A stretch of 64,000 bases of DNA, taken from positions 292,676-356,675 of the forward strand of contig VNWV01000015.1 in NCBI GenBank assembly GCA_009801085.1, written 5' to 3'. Under the pieces are notes generated by a model. That model ran no database searches. It was not told the origin of the DNA and saw nothing but the letters and a program-made list of their open reading frames with translations. Made by a program: the position numbers and the translations under genes. The DNA is from Lasiodiplodia sp. COLG20. Its lineage: Eukaryota > Ascomycota > Dothideomycetes > Botryosphaeriales > Botryosphaeriaceae. Of this stretch, positions 56,001-64,000 are shown one piece after another (the first letter of the stretch is position 1; each line of letters opens with the position of its first letter).

Positions 56001-56792
56001 TATTTTCGGAACGCCATTGACATTGCGCTGGCTGACCGGGTTGCATGAGGGCCTGCCGACCGTAGCCCGCTTAGGACAAGTCCGCGATCTTGAACCCTCG
56101 TGTCATAGATCTTTGAGATTGCGTTGCGTCCGCGTTTCTCAAAGTTTCGCTTCTGCTGTTTCGTGAACGATGCGGTGTCGGCATACTGAAGCCACATGTG
56201 GCGAACTCGGACACGGGTATCCTCGTCCATGAATCGCGCCCACGCGCCGTACACCGAAGACGACCAAGTATTCATGCAAGTAGCAAGATCTGCAAGCTTT
56301 TGGGCTTGATGCTGGATGAAAAAAAGATCTCCTTCCGGGATAAACATGTGGTAGAACATGTTCCAAACGACGCGGAAGAACTCATTGCGACTTGATTCTG
56401 GTTGATTGATGGAGTGTCGGTCCATCAAAACAGAAAAAATAAGTATATTTCGAGCTACGGTTTTGTTATTGAAGATTTTAAGCGAAGGAAGGGGGGCGTT
56501 TTACCCAAAATTGCGGGCTCCTGGTCGCAGCAAGTGATATGGATCACGGTGGGTGCTAGAGCGCTTAGAACACATCAAGATAAGTTTTGTGGAGCTTACC
56601 TTTCAAGTTGGTCGAGTAGAGTGAGAATAAAATGCTGCGCGGGTCCCCACAGGCAAGAAGCAGGAGCTTCAACTCGCACTGCTGCTGAGGCTTAGACCTG
56701 GGCTCAGGCACATCGCGGAGCAGATTAACGGCCGGAGTGTTCCCAACAGGATAGAAAAACTCGCGAAGGCGTATCGTCAATTTCGTCAACAT
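53012..56792 (-). CDS. DUF4470 and MYND zinc-finger protein
   Basis: Three exons: 56600-56792, 56505-56555 (only 51 nt) and 53012-56454, giving 1228 residues. The first two exons and the start of the third rebuild the DUF4470 domain: VGNTPAVNLLRDV, LLLLACGDPRSILFSLYS, then TVIHITCCDQEPAIL, joined to ARNILIFSVLMD. A reading confined to the large exon would miss all this. The C-terminus is a MYND finger with CANCGAERSGLKRC, CRKVQYCNHTC and HWKHHKKVC giving the C4-C2HC pattern. The ~900-residue middle has no recognised domain. Fungal DUF4470-MYND proteins may bind partner proteins through MYND; the role is unknown. The ORF is long and intact. Confidence 0.88.
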
Positions 56793-57437
56793 TGGGGCAA
56801 TTTGAAATCGAATGATTTGGTTAATGTGTGCTGTGATGGATTTTAAATGAACTCAAAGCGCCTTTTATACCTACTATCAAGTAGAAACAGCTTTACTCTC
56901 TTAGCTCCTTGATATATTTACTACATATTACAGCGCGGTGCAATGTACACTATCGTAGGAAAATCTGACGATCTACCACTTAAGCTTTACAGCTGCTGTG
57001 TTGAGAATGCCCTCTACGTCCTTACATTACAAGTAAGGGTAGATTGCGACATAAAAGCCCTTGAACAAGCCACGTTAGCTCTTTTATCCAAGTGAAACCC
57101 TGGTTTGTTCCTATCCTCCGAATAGAAAAATGTGTATTCGCCGTTGTCTACGGGCGCTTGGTTGGTGATGGTGTGCTAGTGTAATGTTCAAGGGCCTAAC
57201 ATCGGTACAGAATGGCGGCAAAAAGTAAACACTGGTGATTTGATGATCAAATGCATATTTTATCTACTATGACATGGTTTCTGCCATCGGACAGTGAGTC
57301 ATTCTTCACCAGCCATATTTTACCACATTTCATTTCGACCACCCCTCGTTTTCCTTATCAGCCCGAGTCTTTCTCCCCGTAATCTGGGGTTGGGCTTGGT
57401 AGGACTACAGTACATTTTTGAGGCATTTTCCCAGACA
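56793..57437. other. Upstream region of the MYND gene
   Basis: About 645 bases, no gene. It contains the promoter of the DUF4470-MYND gene. Confidence 0.4.
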
Positions 57438-57492
57438 GCTTAGCGTCGACCACCTGAACGAGGAATTCGTCGCTCGGGTGGTCGACGCTTAG
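57438..57492. repeat. Short inverted repeat with 16-bp arms
   Basis: Arms cttagcgtcgaccacc and ggtggtcgacgcttag are inverted with one mismatch around a 23-base centre (tgaacgaggaattcgtcgctcgg in outline). It could be a transposon end pair, a hairpin or a palindromic binding site. Confidence 0.8.
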
Positions 57493-58826
57493 CAGAATTC
57501 GGCGTAGCGCATTATCATTGAGTGTCTCCAGCTGACATAAGCATATCCCACTATCCTCGCGTCTGTTTCAAACGTGATCGATGGGCGATAGAGGTCACAT
57601 CGTGCCACAGTCTATGCGTTGCATACCAAGACTGGGACACAACTGTGAGTAATATTAGGTATGGACGAGCGGAGCTGGCTGATCTTAGCGAAGGTGCAAG
57701 AGCTTCTAGCATTACTTGACTAACTAAAGCAGCGCTACATTCAAGTGCTTAGAAAGCAGGCTCTTGTGCTCTCAAACGTACATGCGGCAATTCCACCGTT
57801 ATGCGAGGGTAGTCATTTTTCTTTCCTGATAAGTAGCAGCGCGTTTCAATAAAGTTTATCTAGTAACTAGCATAGCTTAAAAATTATTCGCTCCGTAAGG
57901 GGTGAGGTGTGGGCTCACAGCCTACAGAATGCTCTAACTAGCCAACGCAACTCGTTTCGCCACCTTGACGAGCCACTACCTAAATCTTACTAGCGCCACC
58001 CTAATGTGCTAACTTTCTATTCTTTAGCAGCCTGTAGATGTATTTTACAGCTGATTCATTAATCCCTTACTAATAGTCCCGACCCTGGTAGGGAGCCTCG
58101 CCCTTAGGATATTTATACACCTACGACACCGGTTCTTTAGATCTCAAGTATCTATAGTCTATAAAATCCTAGTAACGTGCTGTTAGTAGTCAGCGCGGGT
58201 AAGTAAGACTTACCTTAGAGTCGTTATCTGAGTCGACCTGGTATTTACGGTCCTCTATCGTCTACTTCTACTGATCGGTTAAGAGCTTGGCAAGAATTCT
58301 TAATCCGACGCTATACTAGACAGATTTTACCTACCCTAATTAAAGTAGCAGGTGACGTGACGCTAATCCATAGCCCGATACTAGCAAATAGCCCTTGCTT
58401 GTCTCACTAAGTAGATAATAATAATACGGCCCTTTAACGTTACTTTTCACGTTCGCTCGGCTCTTCTCACGGTTCCTGAGATATAAGGGTCTCTAGTGTC
58501 CGCTCGCCGCTGGTTTCGTTTTGTCAAACTTCTCTCTTGCACAAGGGGAGATGAATATGCAATGGTCTTCACACTCGCTTTCCCGTCTGACTTCTTCACC
58601 TCCGCCCGGCAGTGGCCAAGCCACTGAGCAGTGCTTAAGCACAGATTGTAGGCGGGCGACTTGTCGCGCCATCCATTTGGTAAATTCTGACGTCACTGCC
58701 GCCGTTCGGACTTAGTGGTTCAAGGTGCCCTCGACGAGCTTTGTTATTAGCAATCCAATCAACTCTGACATGACATGCTCAATAATACGTAGAGTACAGA
58801 TGTCTGACATTCTCGCTTGCCTCTTA
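57493..58826. other. RIP-like AT/TA-rich gene-free DNA
   Basis: 1.3 kb. Between 57830 and 58450 the sequence is dense in TA steps, CTA/TAG triplets and stop codons in all frames, as in RIP-mutated repeats. No ends or coding relic could be named. Confidence 0.4.
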
Positions 58827-59603
58827 TTAGCTGTTGATTCTTCTCAACAGGTGCCTGATTACCACATCTCCATCGCCGTCAACCCCTAAACTCTCCACAT
58901 CCACCAGTGGGAAATATCTCCTCGTGCTTCTTGTGTATCTCCTCAACTCGCTTACATCCCGAAACACTCGCACAGTCTCTTCTTCGCCCCCGTCAGCTCG
59001 AGCCCATTCAACCAAGTCCACGAGATTAACTTGCTTCCCACGCAGCGCCCTCTGACACCCGCCACCGTCGCGCGGCAGCGGCGCAATCTCGACAGCCCTG
59101 CATAGAGCATGCCAGCTGCCAAGGTCATCTCCACTGCCGAACCAAACTTTCAGCTCATCGTTCAGTGCCGCGCGGTATCTCAACTTCGCATAATCATAAT
59201 TGGAGTCATCGTCACTCCACCGCATGTGCCTGCGCAGAGCACGAAATGCGGCTGACGGGTTACTCGCTCGGTTGTACTTAAAACCATTCTCTTTCTCGTA
59301 AATTTGAAAGAAGATGTCGAGTGGCGTAGCTTTCTACTGGGCTTACTCGTTCTTCGTCTTCTTCGCATGCTTTGCACGGATGTGATCTTCCAATGCAGAA
59401 GCGCTTTCGAAAGAGGACCCCTAGCAGTAAGGGCAGGCGTGAGTCGATTTATGCGATCGCCGGGTGTCTTCAAGTAGGCGACGGTTGGTAGAGAAGGACC
59501 TCCGGTGAAGACAGGGGTAGGCGATTCTGCCTTTGCAAGCCGCGGATCGATCATCTTGGGAACCTCGACAGTTAGCCTCTAGAATGCTCGGGAAGCTTGA
59601 CAT
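58827..59603 (-). pseudogene. C2H2 zinc-finger gene with three in-frame stops
   Basis: One frame can be followed throughout. It starts with a degenerate finger (RRSFSTNRRLLEDTRRSH), then HACPYC, a TAG at 59421, SALEDHIRAKHAKKTKNE, a TAA at 59343 and a TAG at 59334. It then runs through the conserved C-terminal domain (DIFFQIYEKENGFKYNR, LGSWHALCRAVEIAPLP, QVNLVDLVEWARAD, VFRDVSELRRYTRSTRRYFPL). This finger plus C-terminal domain is a recurring fungal arrangement. All three stops could derive from CAG or CAA by one C-to-T change. The first Cys pair of the upstream finger is also lost. No intron of usable size removes the stops. Confidence 0.7.
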
Positions 59604-62030
59604 GCAGAATTTTCAATTTCTCGTATGACTTACCAGAGAAGGTACAGAGCAATCGATTTGCAGTATTGGCTCGCTGCAACCATCTGGAAGTTGTCTGCGT
59701 TAGTTATGACATCTACGCCGAGTATGTATTGAGATTGAATACCTGTGTTCGACGGGCCTATGTAAGCTAAGGGAGACACTGTGCTGGTGGTGTGAAGCAT
59801 TTTCATTGCACTGTTTGCTTGAGTGAAGCAACGCTGGCTGTGTTGTGCTGTGTGCAAGCCTGTTGCAAGCGATAGGCCACTTGATTGGTCGCGAGTGTCG
59901 AATCTTGAGCAAGTCGAAGAACATCTTGTTGACGTTATGTGTTGTCGTGACTGCCCGGCGCAGCACTATGAATGTCTCGTTGATGATGTGTCTTTTATTA
60001 AATCCAAGCCAAGCCGAAACAAGATATACACCACTACATCACGTGGCCCTTGCTCGTAACTGAGTTGTTCGGCTGTGCTACGCATCAATGATACTCGATA
60101 GTTATCGATTCCAAATCAATTCATTCTTACATACAGACTGCGTATCTGAAACAAAACTAATGCAGGTCATTGTCCGTCAAATCATCATTTGCCCAGAACC
60201 CACGACACTCACAGCAGCTTATGCGCAGGTACTCTCTTAATACGCTCTCTCCAAAGAGATAAATTCCAGGGCCAGCCAATATAAGATTAACTATATAAAA
60301 TCGCGAGCTATTGTGAATTTTAGCAGCTTTGACAAATGTAAAGAGATAGCTCTATTGTGATCTTTGAGCTACTAACTGGACTGTGGGTCGTGGTTTGAAT
60401 CATAGTCGTCATCAATGCTCCCCTCACCGTTCCATTTGGTAGTGCCTATGCGAAGGCATCCCTTAATGCATGAGGGCGCTAGAGCGAGGGTGCTGCAGGT
60501 CGGACGGCTCGCATTCACGGCCCGTGATGGGATGCGTGCGTTAGTGTTGCTAATCAAAGGCTTCTTTTAGGGCTTGGAAGTGTGCGACCACATGTGTTGG
60601 TGGAACAGTAATTTGTCCGGCGGGGCAATCCTTTGTGTGCAGGAAAAAGGATAATTGGAACGAAGCGAGGCACAACCGCTCCAGCTGTCTAGTGGAAGAT
60701 CAAATGATGCATCAAACCAAGCTTTGGCTAGGCCATGTTTTTTTTTTTTTTTTTTTTTGAAAGATGGAGATCTCGTGGGAACGATGCTGCTGTGCGATGC
60801 TTACACCAAAGTCGAGTGCAGTCAAGCGGTGTTCAATTTTTGCAAGCGCTCCATCCACTGTGACTGCATTGCGACATAGAAATAGATGTGCACATGCTGG
60901 ATATCCGTGATGCACGCCAATAGCAAACGAGAATCTCTGTACCTCTGGGAAGTCATGACTTCACTGTCTGGGTTGAGACACATACGGCTAGCCAGGGGAT
61001 TTGCAGCAGTGTAGCGGTACAATTAATTGGCGAAGCGTTGTTTACTGGCTGCCGTGGAAGCTCCCGCTCGACGTTATCTCATCTTACGTGCATCATCGCC
61101 ACTACTGGGAAGACCTCGCACAGGTCGAGCCATACCTTCCTATGTACTACACGCCCGAGTCCCATCACTGACCCCGCATAGCACAGCATAATAGATGCGC
61201 TTGACCGCAGCTATCAAAATGCAGGCCAAAAGCTTCCTGGATTCTATTCCAATATAGATGAAACATAGCTGGTCTGAGCGGACTTTATCGAAGACGATGC
61301 GCGGTCTCGTACTACCTCTCAATATTGTCGACGACGCCGCATGTTAATAACAATCATACCTGCAGACCCCGGTCCACCACCTCGGGCGGAGCTTCCTGGG
61401 TGCTGCGCGAATAATTGCAACCAGCAGTGTGGCAAGGTTTCCATACCTTGTAAGCCGCTCCACTTTGTATCACTCCATAGCCGCCAACGTTCGCAGCGAC
61501 TCATCAGCTTGCTATTCACCCCGGGCAGCTTTCTCTTCCCCAAGCATCCGGGCCATACGCTGGTTTACGATTCAGGGCGCATCCCCCGTACCTGTCGTGT
61601 CTCGACCCTTCACCGTGCTCTTCGTTTTGCTTTCAGACAAACAAGACCAGCGCTCCTTGTCTCTTCTCATAGTCTTTTGAATATGATGAACAATGTGGGT
61701 GGAATAAGACGGAAAATGTTACCGTTTGCATTGTGTTAAGGTGCTTTCTTATATGGAAACTAATTCAGAAGTAGGTGATGACAAGAAAAATGAAATCAAG
61801 TAAACGAAGATGGTGATGTTGAGATAAATAATACAATGATGAACATGGTCGTTCGACAAGAAAAATTCCTTACAATTGCGCCGTCTTGTTTGACTTTGTT
61901 GCTATACCTATTCATATGTAAGCTAGGTGTACGGGATCCCAAATTACTATGCCTTACGTGGGACGTTTTCGGAACCACAAAACTTATGGTTCCCTGAAGG
62001 AGAACTAATAACTCTCATTTGATCCGTAGC
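59604..62030. other. Gene-free region
   Basis: 2.4 kb with overlapping short ORFs only. A poly-T run lies at 60739-60757. The 132-codon plus ORF at 61341 is Ser/Arg-rich without a domain and overlaps an antisense ORF of similar quality, so neither is supported. Confidence 0.35.
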
Positions 62031-63906
62031 TCAGCCACGTTTGCGCGACACCTTTACGCAGCCTTCTATATCATGAACGCAGCTAGAGCCGTGTGTGATG
62101 TTCCCCCAGTAATGGATCTCGTTGATCCAGTTGATGTAGTCCCTGATGCCTGCCTCTGTAACAAGATTTCCTGTGTAAAACCCTTCGCATACTGCATCCA
62201 TTCCAGTCAACTGTGGCACCATCCTCCGGTCGCAAGCACCAAACCTCATATTGTGCGCCCGTAAGCAGCAAGCCGTAGTGCCGCAAATCTGAAAATTGAC
62301 ATACTCTGAGAGAAGCTCGAGTTTCTCGTAAATAGCGCTCTCTAAGCTTCCAGCGATTATACAGAGCCATAGCGCCAGAAGCAGCAATTTGTTGTCGACC
62401 TGTAGTATTGGACTTCGTATTCTTCTTGAGCTCAATCGTAAGGTACGGACATAAGGCGCGATCAAACCGTACTGATGCATACTGCTGCAATGTGCTCTGG
62501 ATTTTCACAGGAAAGCCACCGGTCCATAGCCAGTACGAACAGTCGGGCTGGACATTGAAATCGAACGCAGCTCGCACAGGGATATCCTTGTGGATGATGG
62601 GCGGTATCTCCCAATTATCGTCACATCGCTGCCGAAAGCATTCTTCCCGCATTCTCACCGGTAGCCACTGTGGGAGATTGCCTGTGTTGGGTCGTAACTT
62701 CTCACGACCCTCACTCCTGAGTAGGAATCTGACAGCGTCGTCAGTCCATTCGGTTTCACAGAGTACGTTTATCTCAAGCTGATCCATCTCACTATAGTTG
62801 CTGCGAATCGCTTCGATGTTGACTAGGTTAGGGTCGATCCAGACTGTAGAGGAGCGCAATCCTTCATGCCGTGTGTAATGCTTGCGTGCTTTCGCCCCTG
62901 GCCGTTCGCTTCTCTTGAAATGCTCAATAGCTGGTTCCAACTCATCCTTGTTGGTGTCAATGAGGATGCCACGGGGGGTTAAAACCTCAGTGAGGAAGGC
63001 TTTAGTACCAGGCCCCACTCGTTTTTGGCGGCGGAAAGGCATATCGCTAGTTTGAGATATGTCAGGGTGTGAAGCAGATGAAGCTACACATGGAGAAAGA
63101 GGTAGCTGTCCATCTTGAGCTTCCATGGCGCTTTCCAATGCTGGCGCCGCTTGAATACCAGTATTGTTGACGTCTGTGAACGAAATCCGATCGTGATCTT
63201 CTGTAGGTCTCTCACTCGCTAATGTCTCCGTGCTCTTACAATTTCCAGTGGTTGCTGTGCAGTTTAGGAGTTGGCCTGAATGGCATGGGATGTGTGTTGC
63301 GATCTTTGTAGTGCGTGTGTGCTCAGAACTGTTGAGATGAATTTGAAAATAGTTGAATTTCTTAGCCGTGGCTTCAAGAATCCTATTTTTGACCTTGATG
63401 TGGATGGTACGGCCCGGAAACACTTCAATAGTTGCTTTAAACTCTTCGAACCCCTCCGGAGTGCCTTTCTCCGTGTCATCCACAAGCTTTTCATTATCCT
63501 GGACAACATGCTTTGCATTTTTGACAGTCTCCGGATCGGTCCCTTGGTCGTTTATAACCCTCGAGCTCGTAGGGGTGACGCCCATCTCTTGTGTAGCTAT
63601 AGTTGGATACGTGCCATCAAAGTACCCGGGAGTGCGCTGGCTCGTTTTGGTCGAACAATACCGATGCTGGATCATCTTCGATCGGTGGCGAGAAATAGAG
63701 GCCCAAGAAACCTGGAATGGCAGCTTTCCAGTCTTGCGGACTTTGCTCTGACCGAAGATATCTCTGAAGGCTGCTTGCAAGCCGTTGTCCAACGGGCCGT
63801 GCTCCTTTGGGACATCAGCTCGCCGTAAAGCTTTCGTTCCGTCATTAGAGGCGGAGCTGTAGAGCCGGAGAGTATTTCGAAATCGAATTGAGGACACAAG
63901 AGGCAC
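62031..63906 (-). CDS. PD-(D/E)XK-like (DUF7924-type) fungal protein with an apparent frameshift
   Basis: About 607 residues are open in one frame from 63906 (MPLVSSIRFRN). A disordered N-terminal half is followed by a conserved C-terminal domain: WIDPNLVNIEAIRSNYSE, PVRAAFDFNVQPDCSYWL, CPYLTIELKKNTKSN (an E-x-K motif on a beta strand), QQIAASGAMALYNRWKLRE and RHYGLLLTGAQYEVWCL. That is the pattern of restriction-endonuclease-like domains in fungal DUF7924 proteins. Near 62165-62200 the expected sequence moves from this frame to another, where TEAGIRDYINWINEIHYWG continues to a stop at 62031. No intron of normal size fits. The gene is therefore either a recent frameshift mutant or carries a sequencing error. 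Confidence 0.65.
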
Positions 63907-64000
63907 GTGTTGGCTGTATATGGGGACTGGCCCTGCGAACCGGCTCTTTATGCGTTTTTGATGCCATCTAAGTGCAGTAGTGGTGATTCGCCGATAGTTA

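Noticed and set aside
61341..61739. 132-codon plus ORF with several cysteines near its start
   Set aside because: No signal peptide or domain, and overlapped by an antisense ORF of equal quality.
1..64000. CRISPR array, bacterial operon or prokaryotic promoter signals
   Set aside because: Introns and fungal gene families show nuclear eukaryotic DNA; no regularly spaced repeats of CRISPR type.

Overview
The window looks like nuclear DNA of a filamentous ascomycete (Pezizomycotina). Genes are split by 50-70 nt introns with GT donors, CTAAC/CTGAC-type branch sites and CAG/TAG acceptors. Gene families are fungal (UstYa/DUF3328, DUF4470-MYND, GH35 and GH43 glycosidases, type-B carboxylesterase, fungal cytochrome P450). 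Several dead genes carry C-to-T or G-to-A changes that resemble repeat-induced point mutation (RIP). All gene models are my own reading of frames and splice signals.

Region 1 (1-9.1 kb) is the most striking part. It holds an EamA-type transporter running off the left edge, five UstYa-family (DUF3328) genes that each carry two HxxHC motifs, a prolyl-4-hydroxylase-like 2-oxoglutarate dioxygenase, and a 73-residue secreted peptide with eight cysteines. UstYa proteins are oxidative tailoring enzymes of fungal ribosomal peptides (dikaritins) and some nonribosomal peptides. No NRPS/PKS backbone gene is visible, so this is a candidate uncharacterised peptide-modifying cluster. The cysteine-rich peptide is the only obvious in-cluster ribosomal substrate candidate. 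A 19/20-bp minisatellite and a 13-bp x3 repeat follow at 10.06-10.56 kb.

Region 2 (10.8-16.7 kb) has a type-B carboxylesterase, an epoxide hydrolase with an EHN domain, and a ruined zinc alcohol dehydrogenase. Region 3 (18.1-24.5 kb) has a four-exon P450, a RidA-like protein, a possible tiny gene with a TATA box, an unknown protein with an N-myristoylation-like start, and a 14-TM MFS drug/toxin efflux pump. A palindromic MITE-like repeat lies on each side of the pump, with a third copy at 35.9 kb. Region 4 (27.2-34.5 kb) has a TauD-type dioxygenase, a recently killed GH35 beta-galactosidase (two stops and a mutated splice donor), an intact secreted GH43 glycosidase, and a relic of a second GH35 copy.

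Region 5 (35-47.6 kb) is gene-poor and AT-rich. It contains a predicted membrane protein, an IFI6/IFI27-like protein, a P-loop ATPase, a small cysteine-rich secreted protein, and a relic of a fungal membrane-protein gene. Region 6 (47.6-56.8 kb) is dense and looks intact: a coiled-coil protein, an RNase III-like protein that appears catalytically dead, and a 1228-residue DUF4470-MYND protein. Region 7 (56.8-64 kb) holds a 16-bp inverted repeat, RIP-like AT-rich DNA, a zinc-finger pseudogene with three stops, and a PD-(D/E)XK-like (DUF7924-type) gene with an apparent frameshift near its C-terminus.
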